DNA of 64,000 nucleotides, from positions 1,014,001 through 1,078,000 of the forward strand of contig NZ_JAUFQT010000001.1 of the NCBI RefSeq assembly GCF_030409905.1, written 5' to 3'. The notes beneath the pieces were generated by a model. It did not search any database. It worked only from the letters and a program-made list of their open reading frames with translations, and was not told the DNA's origin. The DNA comes from Echinicola jeungdonensis (GTDB lineage Bacteria; Bacteroidota; Bacteroidia; Cytophagales; Cyclobacteriaceae). Position 1 is the first letter of the stretch; each line of letters starts with the position of its first letter. This document shows positions 38,878 to 47,837 of the stretch, one piece after another. A program made the position numbers and the translations under genes.

Positions 38878-39651
38878 TTAAACGTTATTTACTTTTTTTA
38901 TGTAAAGTTCTAACGCTCCTGTCATACTGGGAGCATTCGGCATAGGTGCTTCGATATCCAAAATCAAGCCCTCATCCCGGACACTTTTGGAGGTAGTAGG
39001 CCCAAATGCCGCTATCCTGGTTTTATTTTGTTTAAAATCAGGAAAATTGTGCTTCAATGATTTGATACCGGATGGGCTATAAAAAGCCAAAATATCATAA
39101 GTAATGTCCTTCAAATCCGAAAGGTCAGCAGCCACCGTATGATAAATAACAGCCTCGGTAAAGTCTATATTATTTTCCGCCAAGAAATTAGGAATATCAT
39201 CCTTCCTAATATCTGAGCATGGGAAAAGATATTTCTCACCCTTATGCTTTTTAAAATAATCAAACATATCCGCTGCGGTCCTCTCCCCAACAAAGAGTTT
39301 TCTTTTTCGGATAACAATGTACTTTTGAAGGTAATGTGCCGCTTGTTCTGAAATACAGAAATATTTCATATCAGCCGGCATCTCAATTTTTAGCTCCTGG
39401 CAAATTTTAAAAAAGTGGTCAATAGCATTTCTACTGGTAAAAATAACAGCTGTATGCTTTAAAATATCAATTTTTTGCTTTCTAAACTCTTTTATTGAAA
39501 CAGGCTCCACCTTAATAAATGGCCTAAAATCAATTTTTAAATTGTACTTTTCAGCCAATTGAAAATAGGGAGATTTGTCACTTGATGGTTTAGGTTGAGA
39601 AACCAAAATACTCTTTACCGGCCGAAATCTGTCTTTTGTAGATTTAGTCAT
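38878..39651 (-). CDS. hemD: Uroporphyrinogen-III synthase-like protein
   Basis: The likely product is 257 residues from the ATG at 39651; a longer frame starting at 39747 would overlap the DUF4271 gene and adds an unlike segment. Two Rossmann-like halves are visible, with FTSRNAIDHFF, YLFPCSDIRKDD and AFGPTTSKSVRDEG matching the HemD family, which closes hydroxymethylbilane to uroporphyrinogen III. The family is very divergent. Its place in a secretion cluster raises the possibility of another role. Confidence 0.75.
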   Translation of the reverse strand: MTKSTKDRFRPVKSILVSQPKPSSDKSPYFQLAEKYNLKIDFRPFIKVEPVSIKEFRKQKIDILKHTAVIFTSRNAIDHFFKICQELKIEMPADMKYFCISEQAAHYLQKYIVIRKRKLFVGERTAADMFDYFKKHKGEKYLFPCSDIRKDDIPNFLAENNIDFTEAVIYHTVAADLSDLKDITYDILAFYSPSGIKSLKHNFPDFKQNKTRIAAFGPTTSKSVRDEGLILDIEAPMPNAPSMTGALELYIKKVNNV

Positions 39652-39692
39652 TTTCTTATTTTCTCCTTTCGTTCTCCACTGAATAAAATGAA

Positions 39693-40808
39693 TCAGCCCA
39701 TGATCAATTTCACTATCACTAAAAACGGTACCAATTCTGAGCTGCAAATGTAAGAAAATAAATGGTAATTTTTAAAAGACACTTTTCGCTTCATTAGGTT
39801 AAAAAGCCTAAAAATCCCCAATAAATATATCACCAAAAATGAAGTAACCATATACTCCACCACTTTCTTCATGTCCAAATAACCCTGCGAGTAGCATACA
39901 ATCACCAAGAAAAATATCACTAACAACACCAACAGCAATACCCTAAGAAGGAACATAAACTGATGAAAGTCATATTTTTCAAATTGATAAATCCGGGTAA
40001 ATGCTTTGATCCAAAAAAATTTAAGAAAAGAAAGCACCATAAAAACAGCTGTGCCAGACAACCAAACCAATAGTAGAAAATTCAAATCATCTGCATCTAC
40101 CATTTCCCAAGCTGGTAATTCCATAAATGAAAAACCTGCCATTAAAAACAACATGACAACCATGCTGAATATTAAAAGGTAAAAGATCACATCTGAAGAA
40201 AAAACTTTGCTCACAACCGAGTGATCCGAAAATTCATCTGCTGAAAACACCGCTCCTGGTTTTAAGGAATTTAAAAAAACCAATGGATAAGTTACCCTAA
40301 AAAGAGCCATTAAACCCAAAATGATAATAAAGGCAAGATAAATAAAATCCTCCATCGATGATTTTTCCCTTAACTCCCGGAAAGATGGATCTGTACTTAC
40401 TTCTTCTTCAGCAATTTCTACAAATAGTCCCTTTTTAATGGATATTTCCTCTTTTAATATCCCCTGTTTATGAATTACAATTGGGGTACTAGTTGCATTT
40501 TTGGGGACAAATTCTTTTCTCAATTGTGATATGGATATTAAAAAACTGGTATCAGATTGAGCATAAAACCACATTTTCCCATCCAAAAACACTGCCGATG
40601 TAGCAGGGAGCTTTATAGCCAGAGAACTTGAAGGAAAGTCAACAAGGTTCACTTCCACCTCAGCTTGAATAGGGGACCTTACAAAGTCATATTTATTTTC
40701 AATCCTGATCCCGGGGTTGTAATTTTCAAGGACCTGCCCCAAAGCCTGGGATCCCAAAAAGAATCCCATAATTATAAGGAGCCCCAAAATTTTTCCCTTT
40801 AATGACAT
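39693..40808 (-). CDS. DUF4271 membrane protein
   Basis: This 371-residue protein has a signal-like N-terminal helix, a periplasmic domain of about 120 residues and five to six membrane helices in the C-terminal half. It fits DUF4271, a Bacteroidota family of unknown function commonly adjacent to a HemD-like gene. The ATG at 40808 gives a normal signal sequence. It lies 5 bases past the end of the BamA-like gene. Confidence 0.75.
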   Translation of the reverse strand: MSLKGKILGLLIIMGFFLGSQALGQVLENYNPGIRIENKYDFVRSPIQAEVEVNLVDFPSSSLAIKLPATSAVFLDGKMWFYAQSDTSFLISISQLRKEFVPKNATSTPIVIHKQGILKEEISIKKGLFVEIAEEEVSTDPSFRELREKSSMEDFIYLAFIIILGLMALFRVTYPLVFLNSLKPGAVFSADEFSDHSVVSKVFSSDVIFYLLIFSMVVMLFLMAGFSFMELPAWEMVDADDLNFLLLVWLSGTAVFMVLSFLKFFWIKAFTRIYQFEKYDFHQFMFLLRVLLLVLLVIFFLVIVCYSQGYLDMKKVVEYMVTSFLVIYLLGIFRLFNLMKRKVSFKNYHLFSYICSSELVPFLVIVKLIMG

Positions 40809-40812
40809 AAAA

Positions 40813-42548
40813 TTAAAATCTTGCAGTGTACCCAAAATGGACCTTTGAGAAATTTACTCCTAGCTCCTGTTCATTGGATTTTCCTAATGCATAAATAAAA
40901 TTAAAAACCCCTCCAGAAGCCTCTAGACTAAGCCCTGCACCAAAGGAAAAAACGAAATCTGTTTGTTGGTCTTTTATCATCAATGAATTCTCCAATCTCC
41001 CAGCGTCGGCAAATACCAGCCAATAGGACCTTTCTCCAAAATAAAACCTGGGCTCAAAATTAGCATAAAGAAATCTATTTGCGAAAAAGAAATTTTCATT
41101 AAAACCTCGAATAGACCGTAGTCCTCCTAATCGGTACAGGTCATTTATCAAAAGGGTTTCATTGTGAATTTCTCCTCCCAGCAATGCCAATTTTGTTCCA
41201 AACCTGGAATTGAAATCAAAATATTTTGTCACTCCATAATTAAAATAAAATTGTAGTGTTTTTTTATCCAGAGAGTGATACAAAGAATCCGGTATGGAAG
41301 TATTTTGAATAATATTTTTGTTTCCCAGACCTATTTCCACATTCCAACTCCAACCTCTTTTTGGAAAAAATGCATCATCCCAATCCTTAAAATCAAATTT
41401 CAGACCATAATTATGGAAACTAAAATCCAAAATATCGGGAAGACCCTCTCCCAAGTTCTCCTGATTTGTGGCCAACCGGTTTCCTGATTGCCATCGGGTA
41501 AAAGCCTGAAAATAAGATCTTGGGCTGATTTGATAACCTAAATCTAACCTCAAATCACGGTTAATAAATGTCGTATCCTCCTTCAAAAGGGAAAACCCAG
41601 CTTTTAGGTCAATGGTTGAACCCAAAACCATAGGTTCAACCGCCCCAAGACTTAGATTTTGGGTATATTGGCTTAGGCGCTGCCAAGCAAGGCTATAGTT
41701 CCTTCCTTTTCCCCCAACATTATATAAGGCCAAATTAAATTGTCCCGTCACCAAAAGCTTATTGCGTTCCACTTCATTGGGCAATATTCCTATAATCCCG
41801 TCTAAGGAATTGATTTTTCTGTCCCCTATAGGAAGGTAAAGGGTAGCCTCCTGATTCTGAAAACTCATTTCCAAAGGCCCAGTCATTTTTAAGTAAGGTA
41901 TATTTTCAATTCTCTGATTGGCCTGGTCGATTTTCTCTTGGGAAAAGGTTTCTCCTGGAAAAATTTTTAATTGCCGTGCCAGAAACAAGGGGTCTGCCTT
42001 ACTACTGCCAGTTATTTTCAAGGTATCAAAATGAATCAATGGCCCTGCTTGATAATCCAATATTCCTTTGAAAGATTGCCCCACCAAAATAGCACTGTCC
42101 AAACGAATGGAGGCAAATGGGTATCCTTGATTTTCCGCATTCTCCAATATTTTGTTGATTTCTTTTTGATATTGGAGATAATCAAAAGGCTTTCCTTCAA
42201 ATCTCTTTAAATCCACTCCACTCCCAAGCAAAATATCCCCGGGGACATTTCCCTCCTCCAATCCCCCCCAAAAAAAGGCTTTCCAGTTTCCAGAACTACT
42301 GTTTTTAGGCTATCCCCTGAGGCATTTTCCCGGGAAATTTGAGCCATTAAAAACCCCTCCTGATTTAATTGGTTTATTAATTCACCTAAAAATTCAGCAC
42401 CACCAAGAGAATCAGAAAAATGCTCCACCCCAGATCGCTGCACTTCCCCCTGAATCTTATAATTCAGGGTATAAGCATCCTCCTGAGCCATCGAGCCCTT
42501 AGCCAGAAGTGAAAATAAAATAAGTAGGGTAAAATGGATCCTTTTCAA
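40813..42548 (-). pseudogene. BamA/TamA-like outer membrane protein, frameshifted
   Basis: Two frames join into one protein of about 578 residues. The first (from an ATG at 42548) has a signal peptide ending GSMAQ and reads KPFF before leaving frame. The second continues in sense from EEGNVPGD through a POTRA-like domain (LKITGSSKADPLFLARQL) and a C-terminal 16-strand-type barrel with GLRSIRGFNENFF. The break is at a run of T7 then G7 on the minus strand (around 42258-42277). One more T gives KPFFWGGLEEGN. Such proteins insert or secrete outer membrane proteins. The two T7 breaks in this window share the same pattern. Confidence 0.85.
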
Positions 42549-42598
42549 GCAGTTGTAATGTTGTTTCTTTACCTTTGTAAAAGTTAAAAGTAATCAAT

Positions 42599-43723
42599 TT
42601 GGCAGGAATATACATCCATATCCCATTCTGCAAAAAAGCATGTCACTATTGTGATTTCCATTTCAGCACCAACACCCAATTAAAGGGCAAGATGGTAGAT
42701 ATGATATGCAGGGAACTGGAACTGCAGAAAAATTACCTGGGGAATCAACATTTCATTGACACAGTCTATTTTGGAGGAGGGACTCCATCCCTGTTGAGCC
42801 AGGAAGAAATCGGGAAGATTTTAAATACAATCAGCAGGCATTATTCACTTAGCCTAAAGGAGCTTACCATGGAAGCCAACCCCGATGACCTAAGCCCTGC
42901 CAAACTCCAAACCCTCAAATGCCTTGGAGTGGACCGCTTGAGCATCGGAATCCAAAGCTTCAATGACCAAGTACTTAAGTTTTATAACCGGTCGCACAAT
43001 GCTGGCGAGGCTTTCCAGTGTATAGAAAATGCCAGAAAAACAGGATTTGAAAAATTATCAATTGACTTGATGTATGGTTTCCCACAAGCTGACCATCAAT
43101 TATGGAAAAAAGACCTGGAAGAAGCCCTGAATATTAACCCAGGCCATATAAGTAGTTATTGTCTGACTATAGAACCGAAAACCGTGCTGGGTAGGTGGAC
43201 GGAAAAAGAAAGGTTCTTGCCTTCTTCGGAAGATTTTAATGCTGAACAATTTGAGATATTGCAGGCAGAAATGGGAAAAGCCGGCTACATCCAGTATGAA
43301 ATTTCCAACTTTAGCTTACCTGGTGCATTTGCCCTCCACAACAGCAATTATTGGAAAGGGGTCCCCTATTTGGGAGTGGGCCCAAGTGCACATTCTTATA
43401 ACGGCATCGACCGGCAACATAACCTGGCCAATAATGCCAAGTACCTTCAAAGTCTTGAAAAGGGTATTATACCTTTCGAAAGGGATGAACTCAGTTGGCA
43501 AGACAGGTTAAATGAATATTTACTTACTTCTTTGCGAACAATTTGGGGTGCCAGTCTTTATAAAATTTTAAAAGAATTCAGAGTGGATTTGTTGGAGCAA
43601 AAACAGGCTCAGTTAGAAAGTTTCCAAAAGGAAAAACTATTGGAAATCCAGGCCAATCAACTAATTCTCACTTCAAAAGGCCGTTTACTAGCAGATCATA
43701 TTGCGGCCCAGTTATTTGTTTGA
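42599..43723 (+). CDS. hemW: HemW-like radical SAM heme chaperone
   Basis: This 374-residue protein starts AGIYIHIPFCKKACHYCDF, with the radical SAM CxxxCxxC. The TTG at 42599 is used because the family begins almost exactly here. FGGGTPSLL and LGVDRLSIGIQSF are further family segments. It resembles coproporphyrinogen III dehydrogenase HemN but is of the HemW type, which binds and inserts heme and lacks that activity. Confidence 0.9.
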   Translation: MAGIYIHIPFCKKACHYCDFHFSTNTQLKGKMVDMICRELELQKNYLGNQHFIDTVYFGGGTPSLLSQEEIGKILNTISRHYSLSLKELTMEANPDDLSPAKLQTLKCLGVDRLSIGIQSFNDQVLKFYNRSHNAGEAFQCIENARKTGFEKLSIDLMYGFPQADHQLWKKDLEEALNINPGHISSYCLTIEPKTVLGRWTEKERFLPSSEDFNAEQFEILQAEMGKAGYIQYEISNFSLPGAFALHNSNYWKGVPYLGVGPSAHSYNGIDRQHNLANNAKYLQSLEKGIIPFERDELSWQDRLNEYLLTSLRTIWGASLYKILKEFRVDLLEQKQAQLESFQKEKLLEIQANQLILTSKGRLLADHIAAQLFV

Positions 43724-43748
43724 ACGCAAAATCCCTACCTTTAAAACC

Positions 43749-44063
43749 ATGAGCAGATATAAAGATAAATTTTCAAGAAAAAAGGACATCACCCCTTTAA
43801 AAGAAGCTTTTGAGGATTTGCTTCAGGCTTATAAACTCAAAGACCGTTTTAATGAAAGAAAGGTGGTCAGTGCCTGGGGAGAATTGATGGGGAGGTCCAT
43901 TGCTAACCGAACTTCTCAGTTATTTGTCAGAGAGAAAAAACTCTATGTCAAACTTACATCAGGTCCCATAAAAAAAGAGCTCATGATGAACAAATCAAAA
44001 GTCCTCCAAATCATAGAGGACAAATTTGGTAAGGAAACCATCGAGGATATTATTTTCCTGTAA
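43749..44063 (+). CDS. DUF721 protein (DciA-like)
   Basis: This 104-residue protein starts at the ATG at 43749, 26 bases after hemW. The segment VVSAWGELMGRSIANRTSQLFVREKKLYVKL matches the DUF721 family. The best-known member, DciA, loads the replicative helicase in bacteria without DnaC. The function here is inferred from that similarity. Confidence 0.75.
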   Translation: MSRYKDKFSRKKDITPLKEAFEDLLQAYKLKDRFNERKVVSAWGELMGRSIANRTSQLFVREKKLYVKLTSGPIKKELMMNKSKVLQIIEDKFGKETIEDIIFL

Positions 44064-44087
44064 ATCCCTTATTGAATGGTTATCAGC

Positions 44088-44807
44088 CTATTGATCCTGG
44101 GCTGCAAAAACTCTCTTCAAAATGGCAGAGGTCCTTTCTGCAGGATTTTCCCGGATAGCTTTTTCTTCCTGAGCAATCAACTTAAAAAGCCCATCAATGG
44201 CCCTTTCTGTTACGTATCCCTTTAAATCAGGATTGAGCTTATTGGTAGTAGTAGGAAAAGCATTGTAAGTATTTACTATTTCGCCATAATATCGGGTTGC
44301 CCCTACCTTATTTAAAGATTCCTGAATATGGGGTTCAAAAAGTTGCGCCAATTGGCCTGAAGTGGTTTTTCGAAGGTATTGGGTAGCCGCATCATCCTCC
44401 CCCCTGAGAATATCCCAGGCATCTTTTAAGGTAAGTTGCTTGATCGCATTAATAAATATAGGCTTGGCTTCCAAAGCGGCATTTTCCGCTCCTCTGTTAA
44501 TGGTCAAATGGACCTTGTCCAATTCACTTCCAAAGCCAATCCTTCGGATGGTATTTTCCACTTTTTGCACTTCTTCTGGAAGCCCAATTCTGATTAAATC
44601 ATTTCCATAAAAGCCATTTTCTTTGGAAGCACTTTCAGCACCTTCTGAAATCCCCTTAATCAAAGCTGCTTTCAATCCCTCACTCACATCCTCATCAGTC
44701 AAAGTAGCTTCACTAACTCCTTTCATAAACTTGCTGACTTCGGAAGAAGTACAACCAAAAACGCCAAGGATAGTGGCAGACAACAATAAAAAGCAAAGAT
44801 TTTTCAT
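44088..44807 (-). CDS. DUF4197 lipoprotein
   Basis: The ATG at 44807 (239 residues) gives a normal lipoprotein signal with lipobox ending VFGC; an upstream ATG adds eight residues without a role. The mature part fits DUF4197, an all-helical family of unknown function in many Gram-negative bacteria. LTDEDVSEGLKAALIKGISEG and DAATQYLRKTTSGQLAQLF are typical segments. Confidence 0.8.
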   Translation of the reverse strand: MKNLCFLLLSATILGVFGCTSSEVSKFMKGVSEATLTDEDVSEGLKAALIKGISEGAESASKENGFYGNDLIRIGLPEEVQKVENTIRRIGFGSELDKVHLTINRGAENAALEAKPIFINAIKQLTLKDAWDILRGEDDAATQYLRKTTSGQLAQLFEPHIQESLNKVGATRYYGEIVNTYNAFPTTTNKLNPDLKGYVTERAIDGLFKLIAQEEKAIRENPAERTSAILKRVFAAQDQ

Positions 44808-44842
44808 AGAATTAATATTTAGGTTTTTCACCGATTAAAATG

Positions 44843-44870
44843 CCCCAATCTTACCAATGGATAATTGGGG
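44843..44870. repeat. Inverted repeat in a divergent promoter region
   Basis: CCCCAAT (44843-44849) and ATTGGGG (44864-44870) are perfect inverted arms with a 14-base spacer. The site is between the DUF4197 gene and the RsbU-like gene, 32 bases before the ATG of the latter. It could be an operator or a leader hairpin. Confidence 0.45.
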
Positions 44871-44901
44871 GACATTATGTATTATTGTATTGATTTTGTA
44901 A

Positions 44902-46971
44902 ATGATTAGATTTCCCAACATAAATATCGGAAAAATTGTCCTTTTAGTGGCCGTTCTAACATGGCTGGCCATGCTTTTTGTGGACTTGCTCCGGCTTTTT
45001 GGTTCCATCAATCAGATGAACCAGGGCATTGCCCCGGAAGTTACCTGGACCCTGGAAATCATCTTTTTCTTTTTGGTCTATATCTTTTACAATAACATTA
45101 TCAACAAAAGCGAAAACAACAATTTTGTTCAATTAATTTGGCGTGCAGCCTCCATTGGTTTGATGGCCACGGGAATTTCTTTGTTGATTCATTTCTTTTA
45201 TTATCTCTTAGGCAGCAGCAGGCTGTCCACTGACCCCCTGTTGAGAAATTTCTTTTACCATATCAATTTTGGTACCACAAGTATATTTTTGATTTGCGCC
45301 ACCCTGCTTTGGAAGCATTTGATCCTGTACCAAAAGAACAAAAATGTTGTTCAGCAATGGCAAATATATGAGGTCATGCTATTGGTCAGCATGTTTTTCA
45401 TCTATTTTAATAAAAACACTTTTGACTTTACCTTTTTATTTGGCCTTTTGTTCCTTTTGATATTCGGCATTATCATTTCCGCCAATCTCAAATGGATTCC
45501 CTACCTGACCTTTAAGGACAAATGGAAATCCATTTTATTCCTGGCCATCATATTGATATGTACTTTTTTTCTTTTTATCCAATTACTTTCTTATAGTGAA
45601 AGCGGGTTTATTCTGGTCAATTTGATGGACAACCTCTTCCTTTTGGGTTTATTTGGATTTGTATTTATTTATTCTCTATTCAGTTTTTTGGTCACTTTAT
45701 TTAACCTGCCAACCTCCTCCGTTTTTGAGCAAAAACTTACAGAAGCAATCAATTTCCAGAAACTGAGCCAATCCATACAACCGGGACAAAATGAAAGCCA
45801 GGTGCTTGACATCCTTATGGACAGTTGTATGAGTGCTGCTTATGTGGATGCAGCTTGGTTGGAGATTATGGGAGAAGATGGAAATATTGAAATCCAGCAC
45901 CAAAGATTTATCAGTAACAAGGACAGAAAAGAAACCAAAAAAATTATCCAAAAAACGAAGCTCTTTTCGGAATACCTGAATAATACGGCCCAAAACACCC
46001 CTGAATACCTTAGCGGAACCATCTCTCACGATACTTTCAAATCAGCATTGGTTGTACCCATTAGGGTAAATAAAAACCTTTTGGGCAATATTTATTTATT
46101 GAAAGAGATTAAAAATGGCTTCAACAAAGAAATGCTGAATATCATCCTGACTTTTGTCGGGCAAGCCAGTATTTCGGTGGAAAATTACCGTTTATTGAAT
46201 GAGGCTATTCGGAACGAAAGGTACAAAGAAGAGTTGAAAATCGCTCAGAGGGTACAAAGAAGCCTGCTGCCCTCTACCTTGCACCATGACGATAGTTTTG
46301 AAATAGTTGGCTTTTCAGAGGCTGCAGATGAAGTAGGCGGGGATTATTATGAAACCTTTCAGTTTAGCGACCACCAGTTTGCCCTGATCATTGGGGATGT
46401 TTCCGGGAAGGGCACCTCGGCCGCTTTTAATATGTCCCAAATGAAGGGCATCTTCCATAGCCTCGTGCAAATGGAGTTGAGTCCTGTGGACTTCCTGGAC
46501 AAGGCCAACTATGCCTTGAGCAGTTGCCTGGCCAAAAACCATTTCATTACCACAACCTATTACATTCTGGATACAAGGAATAAAAAACTAACCTTTAGCC
46601 GGGCGGGCCATTGTCCCACGCTTTATTTCAATATCAAAACTCAAGAAGCCAGTTTTCTAAGTGTTGGGGGGCTTGGGCTTGGAATTTTGAGGAATGAAAA
46701 ATACAGGAATTATTTAGAGGAAAAAACGCTTCCCTATCAGGAAGGAGATATCCTGGTAATGTACACCGATGGAATCATAGAATCAAAAAATGAAAATAAG
46801 GAAGAGTTTGGGTATGACAGGTTGAAGGAGATAATAAATCAAAATCATAATTTAAGTGCCCAATTGATCAAGGAAAAAATAATTCAGTCGGTATACGATT
46901 TTGTCGGCAAATCTGCCTTGCCCGACGATGATTACTCTCTTCTGGTCCTAAAATTTCAAAATAAACATTAG
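44902..46971 (+). CDS. RsbU-like PP2C phosphatase with membrane sensor
   Basis: This 689-residue protein has about eight membrane helices in the first 260 residues, a GAF domain (about 275-425), and a SpoIIE-type PP2C phosphatase domain (about 455-685). Metal ligands are visible in EVGGDYYE, IGDVSGKGTSAAF, MYTDGI and DDDYSLLVL. The enzyme should dephosphorylate the STAS protein encoded next. It is the sensor end of the module. Confidence 0.92.
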   Translation: MIRFPNINIGKIVLLVAVLTWLAMLFVDLLRLFGSINQMNQGIAPEVTWTLEIIFFFLVYIFYNNIINKSENNNFVQLIWRAASIGLMATGISLLIHFFYYLLGSSRLSTDPLLRNFFYHINFGTTSIFLICATLLWKHLILYQKNKNVVQQWQIYEVMLLVSMFFIYFNKNTFDFTFLFGLLFLLIFGIIISANLKWIPYLTFKDKWKSILFLAIILICTFFLFIQLLSYSESGFILVNLMDNLFLLGLFGFVFIYSLFSFLVTLFNLPTSSVFEQKLTEAINFQKLSQSIQPGQNESQVLDILMDSCMSAAYVDAAWLEIMGEDGNIEIQHQRFISNKDRKETKKIIQKTKLFSEYLNNTAQNTPEYLSGTISHDTFKSALVVPIRVNKNLLGNIYLLKEIKNGFNKEMLNIILTFVGQASISVENYRLLNEAIRNERYKEELKIAQRVQRSLLPSTLHHDDSFEIVGFSEAADEVGGDYYETFQFSDHQFALIIGDVSGKGTSAAFNMSQMKGIFHSLVQMELSPVDFLDKANYALSSCLAKNHFITTTYYILDTRNKKLTFSRAGHCPTLYFNIKTQEASFLSVGGLGLGILRNEKYRNYLEEKTLPYQEGDILVMYTDGIIESKNENKEEFGYDRLKEIINQNHNLSAQLIKEKIIQSVYDFVGKSALPDDDYSLLVLKFQNKH

Positions 46972-46995
46972 CTTTTACTAAGCGTATAATTATTT

Positions 46996-47340
46996 ATGTT
47001 ACAAATCAGTAAGCAAAAACATCCGGACCATGTCACCTTGCTGCTCAAAGGTCAGGTCGATGCCAGCAACTCGATAAAGTTGGATGAAGCCATCCAGGAG
47101 GTCATAAATGAAAACAACCAAAACATCCTTATTGATGGGAGTGAGCTGGAATATATTTCATCTGCTGGTTTAGGTGTTTTCATGTCTTACCTGGAAGATT
47201 TCCAAGAGCAGAAAATTCAATTTGTCATATTTGGGCTGTCCGAAAAAGTCAATAATGTTTTTCATATCCTCGGCCTCGACCAACTCATTTCGCTAAAAGC
47301 AAACAAAGAAGAAGCGCTCCAGATGATATATGAAGCATGA
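46996..47340 (+). CDS. STAS-domain anti-sigma antagonist (RsbV-like)
   Basis: This 114-residue protein is a single STAS domain with the phosphorylation segment LEYISSAGLGVFMSYL; Ser55 or Ser56 is the likely site. When dephosphorylated, such proteins bind the kinase and release its target. It overlaps the kinase gene by 11 bases, so their synthesis is coupled. Confidence 0.92.
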   Translation: MLQISKQKHPDHVTLLLKGQVDASNSIKLDEAIQEVINENNQNILIDGSELEYISSAGLGVFMSYLEDFQEQKIQFVIFGLSEKVNNVFHILGLDQLISLKANKEEALQMIYEA

Positions 47341-47746
47341 GCTAACATTATATTGTGAAAAGAATAAACTTTCCGAGTTGAGGACCTTCCTTGATCGGGT
47401 ATTAAATGCCTCCCAACTATCGGATATCAATAAAAACCAATTGATACTGGCAGTGGAGGAGGTATGCGCTAATTTGATCATTCATAGCCATGACTGCAAC
47501 CCCAGGGATTTTATCAAATTGAAGGTCAATCAATTGGACCAAAGCATCATTTTTGAGATCATGGATTCCGGGGAAGCTTTTAACATGACCGAATATAACG
47601 AACCGGACCTCAAAGAAGTCATAAAAAAAAGAAGGAAGGGTGGGCTTGGCATCAAATTGGTCCGAAAAATCATGGACACCATTGAGTTTGAATCCTCAGA
47701 AAACCAAAATATTTGCCGGTTGATTAAACAATTGAAATCCAAATAA
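47330..47746 (+). CDS. RsbW-like serine kinase (HATPase_c anti-sigma type)
   Basis: This 138-residue protein is a HATPase_c domain without a His phosphoacceptor domain. It has an N box (VEEVCANLIIHS), IMDSGEAF and GGLGIKLVRKIMD. Such kinases phosphorylate the STAS partner and hold an anti-sigma target. No sigma factor is encoded beside it. Confidence 0.9.
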   Translation: MKHELTLYCEKNKLSELRTFLDRVLNASQLSDINKNQLILAVEEVCANLIIHSHDCNPRDFIKLKVNQLDQSIIFEIMDSGEAFNMTEYNEPDLKEVIKKRRKGGLGIKLVRKIMDTIEFESSENQNICRLIKQLKSK

Positions 47747-47837
47747 TTGTTAATTAACGGTACATATCCCCTTTGTATTCACCATTTCTACGCTAAAATT
47801 TGTAACATTGCACTATTGTTTTGGCATGTTAAAAGTT

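Noticed and set aside
39652..39747. A longer start for the HemD-like gene
   Set aside because: It would overlap the DUF4271 gene and adds a segment unlike the family; the ATG at 39651 is better.
44902..47746. A sigma-B type operon
   Set aside because: No sigma factor gene is next to the module; only the three switching proteins are present.
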